From JAFLDD01 sp049314715 (GTDB lineage Bacteria > Pseudomonadota > Alphaproteobacteria > Rickettsiales > UBA3002), in assembly GCA_049314715.1 (NCBI GenBank), contig JBMOEL010000063.1, forward strand, positions 1-10,410: DNA of 10,410 nucleotides. Reading direction: 5' to 3'. The notes beneath the pieces were generated by a model, which did no database searches, was not told the DNA's origin, and worked only from the letters and a program-made list of their open reading frames with translations. Positions within the stretch are counted from its first letter, which is position 1. Each line of letters opens with the position of its first letter. The translations under genes and the position numbers were made by a program. Of this stretch, positions 1-7,517 are shown one piece after another.

Positions 1-8
1 GTGCTGAT

Positions 9-60
9 GGGGGCCTTGCCCCCAAACCCCCCGCAAGCGGCTCGCGCAGCTTCGGCGCTA
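9..60. repeat. GC-rich intergenic hairpin repeat
   Basis: Bases 9-14 pair perfectly with 18-23 (six G-C pairs, three-base loop). Bases 31-34 pair with 37-40, and a further GC-rich stretch continues to about 60. Runs of G and C in this style, alternating with short loops, resemble the intergenic repeats scattered through many alphaproteobacterial genomes. There is no T-tract directly after the first hairpin, so a terminator for a gene left of the window is possible but not shown. No coding sequence is seen here. Confidence 0.4.
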
Positions 61-108
61 CGCAAGAAAAACACACAGCATAGGCCTGTGGATAAGTTTT
101 TAATCAAC

Positions 109-136
109 TAGACAGATAACAATATCTACATATCAT
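109..136 (+). promoter_or_regulatory. Candidate sigma-70-type promoter
   Basis: TAGACA at 109-114 matches the -35 consensus at five of six bases. TATCAT at 131-136 matches the -10 consensus at five of six bases. The spacer is 16 bases. Transcription would start near 142-143, which is the first base of the left arm of the long inverted repeat, and would proceed toward the small ORF at 264. This is read from sequence only; the surroundings are AT-rich, so chance matches are possible. Confidence 0.35.
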
Positions 137-141
137 CGTTC

Positions 142-156
142 GTGGTGTTTGCCTCT
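142..156 (+). repeat. Left arm of long inverted repeat
   Basis: This arm pairs with 396-410: 12 perfect Watson-Crick pairs (142-153 with 399-410), then T-G, C-G and T-G. The arms lie about 240 bp apart and enclose the small ORF at 264-371. Confidence 0.6.
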
Positions 157-263
157 GCTTTTTAGAAGCCTGATTCCCAATGGTTCCGTTTTGGCGGCGA
201 TGGGACATGGGGTTCCGTCGGGTAGCGAGACTTGTCTCGTGATTCTAACTAGTGAGGTTATAT

Positions 264-371
264 ATGGCGAAAGCTGTGTATATATTTCGTCCTTGGATTA
301 CGACCAAAGACGGAAGAATAATCTACGCCAAAGACTATGGTCTGAAAGCGTTCAGGATTCGTATTAAGTAG
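264..371 (+). CDS. Candidate 35-residue small basic protein
   Basis: The ORF runs from ATG 264 to TAG 369-371 and encodes 35 residues, starting MAKAVYIFRPWITTKDGR and ending KAFRIRIK. A GAGG ribosome binding motif lies at 254-257, six bases before the ATG, which is the best start signal in this part of the window. The product is basic (many K and R), rich in aromatic and beta-branched residues, has no signal peptide or membrane segment, and could form a short beta-hairpin (turn around KDGR). Several codons that tend to be rare in such genomes (ATA twice, AGA, AGG) occur in this short frame. It sits inside the inverted repeat at 142-410. I do not recognise the family. It could be a real small protein, a leader peptide or a chance ORF. 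A longer frame beginning with TTG at 149 overlaps it but has no comparable start signal. Confidence 0.45.
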   Translation: MAKAVYIFRPWITTKDGRIIYAKDYGLKAFRIRIK

Positions 372-395
372 TCTGTCCAGGGCTACCGTCTTGAA

Positions 396-410
396 GGGGG
401 CAAACACCAC
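396..410 (+). repeat. Right arm of long inverted repeat
   Basis: This is the reverse complement of 142-153 at 399-410, with three further pairs including wobbles at 396-398. It lies 24 bases after the stop codon of the small ORF. Confidence 0.6.
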
Positions 411-438
411 CACTTCATTATTATTAATTTAGAGAAAT

Positions 439-469
439 AAAAAATCCGTTAACGCTTGTCACGATTTTT
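439..469 (-). terminator. Weak terminator-like hairpin beyond putA
   Basis: Bases 440-446 pair with 463-469 (seven pairs, AT-rich), and the minus-strand copy ends in a run of T. It lies about 55 bases beyond the putA stop codon, so it may end putA transcription. The GC-poor stem makes this a weak call. Confidence 0.22.
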
Positions 470-523
470 AATGCGTAATGTGCATAATTTTGTGCGCAAT
501 TCTTAAAACCCTCTGATTTTGTA

Positions 524-3500
524 TCAGCTCAGCAACTCCACGTTTCCGCCGATTGCCGCCGTGTTAATGGTCGTGGTGCGCTCATGGGCGAAGCGGAGGA
601 GATAGTAAGGGCCGCCCGCTTTGGGGCCGGTGCCTGAGAGACCCTCGCCGCCAAAGGGCTGCACGCCGACCACCGCGCCAATCATCGAGCGGTTCACATA
701 GCGATTGCCAACATGTACGGCGCTCAGAATTTCGTCCATCCCGCCTCTGAGGCGCGTATGTAGCCCGAAGGTGAGGCCATAGCCCGAATCATTGATTTGC
801 TCGATTACTTTCGGTAATTCTTTCGCCTTATAGCTAATGAAATGCAGGACGGGGCCGAAATGCTCCTCTTCCAAATCCGCGAGATGCGCAATCGGCAGCA
901 CATGCGGTACCACGAACGTGTCGTTCGATATTTTCTCTCTATCAACGGGTGTTGTATGATGCCACCGGACACTGCGTGTCAGGCTTTTAATATGGGCATT
1001 GAGTTTAGTCTGCGCATCTTCATCGATGACAGGGCCGATCTCGGTGGTGAGGTCTTTGGGGTCGCCGATGCGCAACTCATCCATCGCGCCCATGAGAAGT
1101 TCGCGCAAGGCAGGCACAATATCCTCCTGCACAAAGACGCAGCGCAGCGCCGAACAGCGTTGCCCCGCCAAGCCAAAGGCGCTGGTGATGATATCATCCA
1201 CCGCTTGTTCGAGTAGCGCCGAGCTATCGACAATCATCACGTTCTGGCCGCCTGTTTCGGCGATGAGGGGCACGATGGGGCCGTCTTTTTCGGCCAGTGC
1301 GCGTTGAATGAGTTTCGCCACATAGGTCGATCCTGTGAAGCAGACGCCGGCGGTGTGAGGGGATTTAATGAGTTCTGCGCCGACCGTTTCGCCTTTGCCG
1401 CATACGAGTTGCAGCACGTTTTCGGGTATGCCTGCGCGATATAACGTCTCAACTGCTTTGGCGGCAATCGCAGGGGTTTGTTCGGCGGGTTTGGCAAGCA
1501 CCGCGTTGCCCGCAACCAGCGCCGCAACAACTTGGCCCATGAAAATCGCGAGCGGGAAATTCCATGGGGAAATACACACGAATACGCCGCACCCATGCAG
1601 CGATAACACATTGCTTTCACCGGTTGGGCCCGTAAGGGTTTGTGGGGTGAAGAGTTGCTCGGCATGTAATGCGTAGTATCTGCAGAAATCTGTTGCTTCG
1701 CGAATTTCTGCCAGCGCATCGTAAATCGTTTTTTTGCCTTCTTGCTGCAGCAGCGCAATCCATTCCATCTGCTCAGCTTCGAGCATATCGGCGGCGTTGC
1801 GCAACATATCAGCGCGGGTAGTGATAGGTGTTAGGTCCCATAATTTTTGCGCAGCCTTTGCTGCAATCATCAGCGATGGTATAGTTTTCACGGACGTATC
1901 TTTAGGTGTTTCGTAGCGGATTTTTAACAGGGGTTTTAATACATCAAACACACGTGTGTGTTCGGCGCGATAGCCAAGCTCGAATCCGCTGGAATTTTTG
2001 CGATTGCCGTAGAGATTAACGGGCAATGGAATCGCAGCGCTTGGCAGTGAACTTGCGGCCTTGGCCAAATCAATTGGGCTTTCGGTGAGTGACTCAATCG
2101 GCGTTGCTTGATCAAGCAGCAAATGCACAAAGCTAGTGTTTGCGCCATTCTCTAACAAGCGGCGAATCAGATAGGCCAGCAAGTCTTTATGGGCGCCCAC
2201 GGGTGCATAAATGCGGCTGCGATACTCGCCTACCAGCTGGTCATGCAAACTCTCACCCATGCCGTGCAATCGTTGAAACTCAAAGTCGCTGGGCGACAGC
2301 CCGTTGGTTTTCGCAAGCTCTATCACCGTGGCAACGGTGAGCGCGTTATGGGTGGCAAATTGTGGATAGAGCACGTCCGTTGCGGCGAGCATTTTTTGCG
2401 CGCAGGCAAGATAAGAAAGATCGGTGTAGAATTTTTCGGTAAATACGGGATAGCCACTTAATCCATTCACTTGGGCGTATTTGATTTCGCTATCCCAATA
2501 AGCGCCTTTGACCAAACGTACGGGGATACGATGACCCGTTTCACGTGCCATCTGAATGAGCGCATCGACGGCGTAGAAGGCGCGTTTTTGATAACCTTGC
2601 AGTACAAAACCGATGCCCTCGAATGTTGCAAATTCAGGGTCGCGCAATAGCTCATGATAGAGCGCTAAATGCAGGTCGAGACGATTTGCTTCCTCCGCAT
2701 CCAGCGATACGGCAATGCCGTGTTTCATGGCTTCGCGCACAATGGTTTTAAGGCGCGGCAAAAGCTCAGCAAAGACGCGGTCACGCTGTAAGTAAGAATA
2801 ACGCGGATGCAGCGCTGACAGTTTGACCGAAATACCTGGTTTCGAGAACAAATCACCCGTGCGGTTGGCGCCGATTTGTGCAATCGCAGCCATATACGCA
2901 TCGACATAATGGGTCGCTTGTTTCTGGGTGCGCGCGCCTTCACCCAAAATGTCGTATGACATCATATAGCCTTGTTTTTCAGGCTTTGCGGCGTTTTTAA
3001 TCGCGTCTGCAATATCTTCGCCCATCACGAATTGTTGGCCGATAAAGCCCATCGCCGAGCGCAGGGCTTGACGAATCACCGGCTCGCCAGAGCGTTTGAC
3101 CAGACCACCAAACCATGAGGCAAGCGAATCACCTGAATCCAGTTTTAGCACTTCGCCTGTGAGCATCAGCCCCCATGTGCCGGCATTCACCAGCGTCGAA
3201 TCGCTTTGCCCCAAATGCTGTTTCCAATTGCCGGATTTGAAGGTGTCCTCAATCAGTGAGTCGGCGGTGGTGCTGTCAGGAATGCGCAAAAGTGCTTCCG
3301 CCAAGCAGAGCATGGCAATGCCCTCTTTGGTCGAGAGGCCGTAGGATTGTAAGAATGCTTCCACGGCAGTGCCAGCGCCGATGGCGCGCTGTTTAGTAAT
3401 GAGTTCGCTGGCGCGTGCGCGCACGACAGAATCTATCGCACTTAGCGGTTTGGTTGCAGCAAGCAGCGCATTGACTGCGTGTGTTTCGTCGAGCAAGGCG

Positions 3501-3571
3501 TTGCTACTGACGTTGAGCAATAGGCTATCGAGGGGAATGGTTGAATCTTGCTTTTGGGCGGCGCGCGTCAT
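524..3571 (-). CDS. putA: Bifunctional proline dehydrogenase / delta-1-pyrroline-5-carboxylate dehydrogenase PutA
   Basis: PutA oxidises proline to pyrroline-5-carboxylate using FAD and passes electrons to membrane quinone. A second, NAD-dependent domain then oxidises glutamate semialdehyde to glutamate. The PRODH barrel spans about residues 200-485: LGEGART near 209-215, SVKLSALHPR at 248-257, LVKGAYWD at 353-360, ATHNALTV at 406-413, RRLLENGANTSF at 470-481. The aldehyde dehydrogenase domain follows: SPWNF at 668-672, FTGST at 745-749, catalytic Glu772 (AETGG) and nucleophile Cys806 (GQRCSALR). The Glu-Cys spacing of 34 matches the family. PFGGEGLSGTGPKAGGP lies near the C terminus. At 1015 residues with no ribbon-helix-helix N terminus, it is a minimal type A PutA (the Bradyrhizobium enzyme is about 1000), so it should not repress itself. 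No putR/lrp-type regulator is adjacent. The start lies only 11 bp from the divergent binding-protein gene and has no strong Shine-Dalgarno. Confidence 0.97.
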   Translation of the reverse strand: MTRAAQKQDSTIPLDSLLLNVSSNALLDETHAVNALLAATKPLSAIDSVVRARASELITKQRAIGAGTAVEAFLQSYGLSTKEGIAMLCLAEALLRIPDSTTADSLIEDTFKSGNWKQHLGQSDSTLVNAGTWGLMLTGEVLKLDSGDSLASWFGGLVKRSGEPVIRQALRSAMGFIGQQFVMGEDIADAIKNAAKPEKQGYMMSYDILGEGARTQKQATHYVDAYMAAIAQIGANRTGDLFSKPGISVKLSALHPRYSYLQRDRVFAELLPRLKTIVREAMKHGIAVSLDAEEANRLDLHLALYHELLRDPEFATFEGIGFVLQGYQKRAFYAVDALIQMARETGHRIPVRLVKGAYWDSEIKYAQVNGLSGYPVFTEKFYTDLSYLACAQKMLAATDVLYPQFATHNALTVATVIELAKTNGLSPSDFEFQRLHGMGESLHDQLVGEYRSRIYAPVGAHKDLLAYLIRRLLENGANTSFVHLLLDQATPIESLTESPIDLAKAASSLPSAAIPLPVNLYGNRKNSSGFELGYRAEHTRVFDVLKPLLKIRYETPKDTSVKTIPSLMIAAKAAQKLWDLTPITTRADMLRNAADMLEAEQMEWIALLQQEGKKTIYDALAEIREATDFCRYYALHAEQLFTPQTLTGPTGESNVLSLHGCGVFVCISPWNFPLAIFMGQVVAALVAGNAVLAKPAEQTPAIAAKAVETLYRAGIPENVLQLVCGKGETVGAELIKSPHTAGVCFTGSTYVAKLIQRALAEKDGPIVPLIAETGGQNVMIVDSSALLEQAVDDIITSAFGLAGQRCSALRCVFVQEDIVPALRELLMGAMDELRIGDPKDLTTEIGPVIDEDAQTKLNAHIKSLTRSVRWHHTTPVDREKISNDTFVVPHVLPIAHLADLEEEHFGPVLHFISYKAKELPKVIEQINDSGYGLTFGLHTRLRGGMDEILSAVHVGNRYVNRSMIGAVVGVQPFGGEGLSGTGPKAGGPYYLLRFAHERTTTINTAAIGGNVELLS

Positions 3572-3582
3572 AGGGTTACTTC

Positions 3583-4515
3583 ATGGTAAAATGGTTTACT
3601 ATTCTGGCGCTGACATTAGCTGCTTCTCACGCATTCGCCAAGCCCGAACGTGAAACGTTGTTGCATGTTTCCTATGACGCAACGCGCGAGCTTTTTGCAG
3701 ACTATAACCGCGATTTCAAAACGACACATCCGAATGTGCGTATCCGCATGTCACATGGCGGTTCGGGCAAACAGGCCCGCGCGGTCATGGACGGGTTGCC
3801 TGCCGACATCGTATCACTGGCGCTTGATTATGATGTTGAGATGATTGCGCAAAAAACACATAAGCCCATCGCGCGGCGTGTGCCATTTTATTCGACCATT
3901 GTATTTCTGGTGCGTGCGGGTAATCCCAAACAAATTTATGATTGGGGCGATTTAACGCGCTCTGACGTGCGCGTATTGACGCCCAATCCCAAAAGTTCGG
4001 GTGGGGCGAGGTGGGGGTATTTAGCGGCGTGGGGCTATGCTCAGGCACGCTATGGCAAAAGCGCACAGGCAGCACGAGACTACATGACATCATGGCTCAA
4101 GCGTGTGCCCGTATTTGATACAGGCGCGCGGGCGGCAACCACGAATTTCGTGCGACGCAATCAGGGTGATGTGTTGATTACATGGGAGAATGAAGCGCAT
4201 TTAGCACAAAAATATTTTGGCGCGGATGCGTTCGAGATTATTATGCCGCGCGTGACGATAAAGGCGGAGCCAGTTGTGGCGGTGTTGAGTCAATCACCAA
4301 TAGCAAAAGACTATGTGGAAGGGCTTTTTGCGCCGGAAGCACAAGCTTTGGCCGTGCAGCATTTTTTCCGCTCTACCACGCAGCGCAATACACTGCAATC
4401 GTTGCAGCACACGAAACTTCTGACTATTGCCGATTTCGGCGGCTGGGCGAGCGCACAAAAAACCCATTTCGATCAGGGTGGAATCTTTGATCAATTAATG
4501 GCAAGAAATAAATGA
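3583..4515 (+). CDS. cysP: Sulfate/thiosulfate ABC transporter periplasmic binding protein
   Basis: This 310-residue protein captures sulfate (or thiosulfate) in the periplasm and delivers it to the CysTW channel. Residues 1-19 form a signal peptide: Lys3, a hydrophobic core, and an AFA cleavage site before KPERE. The mature part carries the prokaryotic sulfate-binding signatures: YDATRE from 31, SHGGSGKQAR at 57-66, NPKSSGGARWGYLAAWGYA at 135-153, DTGARAATTNFV at 179-190, WENEA at 201-205, and GGWASAQKTHFDQGGIFDQ near the end. The signal peptide supports the ATG at 3583; AGGG lies seven bases upstream. It is the first gene of the four-gene transporter unit and overlaps cysT by four bases (ATGA). 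CysP and Sbp cannot be told apart by eye; the operon position favours CysP. Its promoter must lie within the start of putA, since the divergent start codons nearly touch. Confidence 0.95.
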   Translation: MVKWFTILALTLAASHAFAKPERETLLHVSYDATRELFADYNRDFKTTHPNVRIRMSHGGSGKQARAVMDGLPADIVSLALDYDVEMIAQKTHKPIARRVPFYSTIVFLVRAGNPKQIYDWGDLTRSDVRVLTPNPKSSGGARWGYLAAWGYAQARYGKSAQAARDYMTSWLKRVPVFDTGARAATTNFVRRNQGDVLITWENEAHLAQKYFGADAFEIIMPRVTIKAEPVVAVLSQSPIAKDYVEGLFAPEAQALAVQHFFRSTTQRNTLQSLQHTKLLTIADFGGWASAQKTHFDQGGIFDQLMARNK

Positions 4516-5351
4516 CTATACGGCCCTTCGCATTAACCGCGCATAGTGTGTTGCCTGCTTATCCGTTGGCGATGGGCTATACATTGCTATGCTTATTTAG
4601 CATCGTGGCGCTGCCATTACTGGTGCTTGTGCTGAGCGTTACCCAATTATCATGGACAGAGATAGTGCGCGTGGCGACGGACGCGCGCGTGCTTGCAGCA
4701 TTTCGCGTGAGTATCACCGCTGCAATTGGTTCGGCGGTCATTGCCGGATTTTTAGGTCTAGTCATTGCATGGGTATTGGTGAGGTATGAATTTTTTGGGC
4801 GTGGTTTTCTCAATGCATTGATTGATTTACCTTTTGCGTTGCCTACGGCTATTGCGGGTATTGCGCTTTGTGCTGTGTATGCGCCGGATGGTTGGATAGG
4901 TGGCTATTTGCAGTCGATTGGCATCGAGATAGTGTTTAACCAAGCGGGTATTTGGTTAGCGTTAGTTTTTGTCGGGTTGCCTTTTGTAGTGCGTGCGCTT
5001 GAGCCTGTGCTGGAATCGCTCGATAGTGAAATAGAAGAGGCCGCACTCTCCTTGGGTGCAACGCATTGGCAAATGTTTTCACGCGTATTATTTCCGCACC
5101 TCTTTCCAGCATTAGTGTCTGGATTCTCGCTCGCACTTGCGCGTGGTTTTGGTGAATTTGGCTCGGTCATTTTTCTATCGAGTAATATTCCTGAAGTGGC
5201 AGAAATTGTGCCGCTGGTGATTTTAGTAAAGCTTGAAGAATATGATATGGCGGGTGCGCATGTGATTGCCGTGATGATGCTTCTCGTTTCGTTTGCGGTG
5301 CTTTACATGCTCAATAGCGTGCAGCAATGGAAGGCGAGCCGCATCACATGA
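4512..5351 (+). CDS. cysT: Sulfate ABC transporter inner-membrane permease CysT (CysU)
   Basis: This 279-residue inner-membrane protein forms, with CysW, the channel of the sulfate importer. About six hydrophobic segments are visible (near 20-43, 63-90, 102-122, 143-162, 196-215, 246-268). The cytoplasmic EAA loop that docks on the ATPase is present as EEAALSLGAT at 175-184 followed by HWQMFSRVLFPHL. GEFGSVIFLSSNIP near 214 is typical of CysT/ModB permeases. The ATG overlaps the stop of the binding-protein gene by four bases (ATGA) with only a weak Shine-Dalgarno, so translation is probably coupled. The next gene overlaps its end in the same way. Confidence 0.95.
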   Translation: MTIRPFALTAHSVLPAYPLAMGYTLLCLFSIVALPLLVLVLSVTQLSWTEIVRVATDARVLAAFRVSITAAIGSAVIAGFLGLVIAWVLVRYEFFGRGFLNALIDLPFALPTAIAGIALCAVYAPDGWIGGYLQSIGIEIVFNQAGIWLALVFVGLPFVVRALEPVLESLDSEIEEAALSLGATHWQMFSRVLFPHLFPALVSGFSLALARGFGEFGSVIFLSSNIPEVAEIVPLVILVKLEEYDMAGAHVIAVMMLLVSFAVLYMLNSVQQWKASRIT

Positions 5352-6172
5352 AACACATGGCCGCATATGAACCGCGCATATGGCGTTTGAGTCTTTCGTT
5401 CATCGCCATTGCTGCGATTACGCTACTTATTTTAATGCCAGTGATTGCGGTGTTTACTGAGGCGTTGAGTAAGGGCTTTCATGTTTTTCTACAAAGCCTC
5501 AGCGAGCCGGACGCAAGCTCTGCAATTGGTCTTACGGTGCTCGTGGCAGTGATTGCGGTGCCGTTTAATCTAGTGTTTGGTGTGGCGGCAAGCTGGGCGA
5601 TTGCGAAATTTCAATTTCGCGGCAAGCGTCTATTACTGACGTTGATTGACCTTCCTTTCTCTGTGTCGCCCGTGATATCTGGCGTTGCTTTTGTGCTCTT
5701 ATTTGGCGTGAATGGGCTGCTGGGTGATTGGCTGGTGCGCCATGATATCGAAATTATTTTTGCACTGCCTAGCTTAGTGCTTACTACGATATTTGTGACA
5801 TTCCCGTTTGTGGCGCGTGAACTCATTCCGCTGATGCAAGAACAAGGACGCGAGGAAGAAGAGGCGGCGATATTATTGGGGGCAACGCCATGGCAGATGT
5901 TTTCAAAGGTGACCTTGCCTAATATCCGTTTGGGGCTCGTTTATGGCGTGCTTCTGTGCAATGCGCGCGCGATGGGTGAATTTGGCGCAGTCTCGGTGGT
6001 GTCAGGCCATATACGCGGCGAGACGACGACGATTCCGCTTTATGTTGAGATGCTCTATAACGAGTATAACTTTGCGGCAGCTTTTGCAGTCGCGTCAGTA
6101 TTGACGCTGCTCGCGCTGATTACATTGGCGGCGAAGCAATGGGTGGAGAGGAAGAAACTACATGGGTATTAG
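5348..6172 (+). CDS. cysW: Sulfate ABC transporter inner-membrane permease CysW
   Basis: This is the partner permease of CysT, 274 residues from the chosen start, with about six membrane segments. The EAA loop reads EEAAILLGAT at 171-180 followed by PWQMFSKVTLPN. RAMGEFGAVSVVSGHIRGETTTIP later in the protein is characteristic of CysW. An in-frame ATG at 5327 would add seven residues, but it has no ribosome binding site. The ATG at 5348 overlaps the cysT stop as ATGA, like the junction before it, and GGAAGG at 5329-5334 lies upstream, so 5348 is preferred. The 3' end overlaps cysA by 11 bases. The function is import of sulfate for cysteine synthesis, driven by CysA. Confidence 0.95.
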   Translation: MKHMAAYEPRIWRLSLSFIAIAAITLLILMPVIAVFTEALSKGFHVFLQSLSEPDASSAIGLTVLVAVIAVPFNLVFGVAASWAIAKFQFRGKRLLLTLIDLPFSVSPVISGVAFVLLFGVNGLLGDWLVRHDIEIIFALPSLVLTTIFVTFPFVARELIPLMQEQGREEEEAAILLGATPWQMFSKVTLPNIRLGLVYGVLLCNARAMGEFGAVSVVSGHIRGETTTIPLYVEMLYNEYNFAAAFAVASVLTLLALITLAAKQWVERKKLHGY

Positions 6173-7307
6173 CATTCAGCACGTTAGTAAGCGCTTTCGT
6201 GAATTTAGTGCGCTAAAAGATGTTTCGCTGACCATTGCTGATGGTGAACTCATCGCGTTGCTTGGTCCGTCTGGTTCTGGGAAAACGACGCTGCTGCGCT
6301 TGATTGCAGGGCTTGAGAGACCAGATAAGGGAAGTATTTTTGTCGAGCAAAAAAACAAAACGCAGGCCAACGCAGTTGGCTTTGTGTTTCAACATTATGC
6401 GCTCTTCAAGCATATGAGCGTGTTTGAGAATGTTGCCTTCGGATTGCGTGTACGTAAGGGCGCCCAAAAACTCTCTGAAGAAGCGATTTATGAGAAAGTC
6501 ATGAAATTGCTAAGTCTTGTGCATTTAGAATCCTACCATGCGCGTTATCCTTCGCAGCTTTCTGGCGGTCAACGTCAACGCGTGGCGCTTGCCAGGGCGC
6601 TGGCGGTGGAGCCAAAGATTCTGCTGCTCGATGAGCCATTTGGTGCGCTGGACGCGAAGGTACGTAAAGAGCTTAGACGCTGGATGCGGCGCTTACATGA
6701 AGAGCTACACATTACCACGATTTTCGTGACGCACGACCAAGAAGAGGCCATGGAAATGGCCGATAGAGTGGTGGTGATGAGCCAAGGTAAAATTGAGCAG
6801 GTGGGAACGCCTGAGCAGGTCTATCTTCAGCCTGCCAATGGTTTTGTGTATGATTTCTTGGGGCATTATAACGAATTTGACGCGTGGCAATTACCAGACG
6901 GTACGCTGTTGCTTCAAGAAGGCGAAAAGCAGGAGCCCGTGCGCTTGCTGAGCGAAAAAGGCAATGATTGGGTAAAGAAAATACCACTACTATCACGTTT
7001 TTTGAAATCTGAGCAACTTAAGACAGCTTCTTCACAAACGAATGCCGCCACGCGCAGCGTGGGTGTGCCGGTGAAGGTGTTTTGTCGCCCGCATGAGCTC
7101 TATTTCTACATTACGCGCGAGGCGGGAACGGTGAAGGCAGAAATTATTCATATGAACCCCGCAGGGCCGCTTGTAAAAATTGAGCTAGAGCGCGAGAATG
7201 GTGCATTACTGGATGCTGAACTGCCTAAAACGGTGGTTGATCAATTGCATTTGATGAAGCATCAAGCGGTCTATGTGATGCCCAAAAATATGAAGGTGTT
7301 TGCTTGA
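6162..7307 (+). CDS. cysA: Sulfate ABC transporter ATP-binding protein CysA
   Basis: This 381-residue cytoplasmic ATPase energises the CysTW channel. All nucleotide-binding motifs are intact: Walker A GPSGSGKT at 35-42, Q-loop Gln77 (FVFQH), signature LSGGQ at 133-137, Walker B ILLLDEP at 153-159, D-loop GALD, and switch His191 in VTHDQEEAMEMADR. After about residue 235 comes a C-terminal TOBE-like regulatory region including CRPHEL, as in CysA. A strong ribosome binding site (GGAGAGGA, 6145-6152) lies inside the end of cysW, and the genes overlap by 11 bases. It is the last gene of the sulfate operon; the stop codon lies two bases before a tRNA gene. The length is close to the family norm of about 350-370, with a slightly longer linker near 262-288. 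Confidence 0.96.
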   Translation: MGISIQHVSKRFREFSALKDVSLTIADGELIALLGPSGSGKTTLLRLIAGLERPDKGSIFVEQKNKTQANAVGFVFQHYALFKHMSVFENVAFGLRVRKGAQKLSEEAIYEKVMKLLSLVHLESYHARYPSQLSGGQRQRVALARALAVEPKILLLDEPFGALDAKVRKELRRWMRRLHEELHITTIFVTHDQEEAMEMADRVVVMSQGKIEQVGTPEQVYLQPANGFVYDFLGHYNEFDAWQLPDGTLLLQEGEKQEPVRLLSEKGNDWVKKIPLLSRFLKSEQLKTASSQTNAATRSVGVPVKVFCRPHELYFYITREAGTVKAEIIHMNPAGPLVKIELERENGALLDAELPKTVVDQLHLMKHQAVYVMPKNMKVFA

Positions 7308-7309
7308 GT

Positions 7310-7386
<77 letters not shown>

Positions 7387-7502
7387 TCATAATGTTTCTG
7401 GGATTAGCGCAACAGCGCCCCTGAAACATTGTGATAGTTGTACTTGTGGTTCGAACTCGTTCGACTACGAGGCCAACAGGCCGAGAAGAGGCGTAGCCAA
7501 TC
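7387..7502. other. Hairpin-dense 116-bp segment between tRNA 3'-end repeats
   Basis: Three stem-loops fill this segment. The first (7391-7402 with 7419-7430) has eight pairs, a T-T mismatch and three pairs, topped by GCGC/GCGC around loop AACA. The second (7451-7456 with 7459-7464) is a perfect 6-bp stem. The third has an outer stem 7465-7469/7492-7496 and an inner GGCC/GGCC around another AACA loop. None is followed by a T-tract on either strand, so none is a classical terminator, although the two flanking transcription units converge here. No believable ORF is seen. It could be the remnant of an integrated element, a small repeat unit, or a factor-dependent termination zone. Confidence 0.45.
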
Positions 7503-7516
7503 CATCGGGACCACCA
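7503..7516 (+). repeat. Direct repeat copy 2 (tRNA 3'-end duplication, att-like)
   Basis: This is an exact 14-base copy of the tRNA-Arg 3' end including CCA. It sits 130 bp downstream of the first copy and one base before the stop codon of the small minus-strand gene. No second tRNA body precedes it. Duplicated tRNA 3' ends are the usual footprint of site-specific integration, but here the interval is far too short to hold an element. Confidence 0.6.
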
Positions 7517-7517
7517 C

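Larger units (their letters stand above)
142..410 (+). ncRNA. Candidate structured transcript bounded by a 15-bp inverted repeat
   Basis: Bases 142-153 are the exact reverse complement of 399-410. With two G-U pairs the stem extends to 142-156/396-410. Inside lie a perfect 6-bp hairpin (226-231/234-239), a possible long-range pairing 221-226/382-387, and a 35-codon ORF with its own ribosome binding site. The promoter candidate at 109-136 would start RNA at the first base of the closing stem. It does not match tmRNA (no ANDN-type tag codons), RNase P RNA or 6S RNA as far as can be judged by eye. It could equally be a small mobile or repeat unit with terminal inverted repeats. Whether it is an RNA at all is inference. 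Confidence 0.28.

Noticed and set aside
87..95. Perfect DnaA-box 9-mer (TTATCCACA on the minus strand), followed by AT-rich DNA, hinting at a replication origin
   Set aside because: Only one box is seen, there is no cluster, and none of the genes usual near an alphaproteobacterial origin is present. A single 9-mer in 10 kb is compatible with chance.
149..367. 72-codon plus-strand frame starting with TTG
   Set aside because: It has no ribosome binding site, uses a TTG start inside the inverted-repeat arm, and overlaps the better-supported 35-codon frame at 264.
142..410. tmRNA, 6S RNA or RNase P RNA
   Set aside because: The closing stem is reminiscent, but no ANDN-type tag, no tRNA-like arm and no RNase P core motif were found.
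842..1676. Several long open frames opposite and beside putA
   Set aside because: They are shadows of the putA reading frame: no start signals, composition unlike protein, and PutA similarity covers the whole region.
7391..7430. Rho-independent terminator after the tRNA
   Set aside because: The stem is good, but no T-tract follows on either strand, so it is listed only as part of the hairpin-rich segment.
7449..7516. Possible second, decayed tRNA gene ending in the same 14 bases
   Set aside because: A GTGGTTC start and the shared 3' end are suggestive, but no D arm, anticodon arm or TTCGA-type T arm can be folded in the right places.
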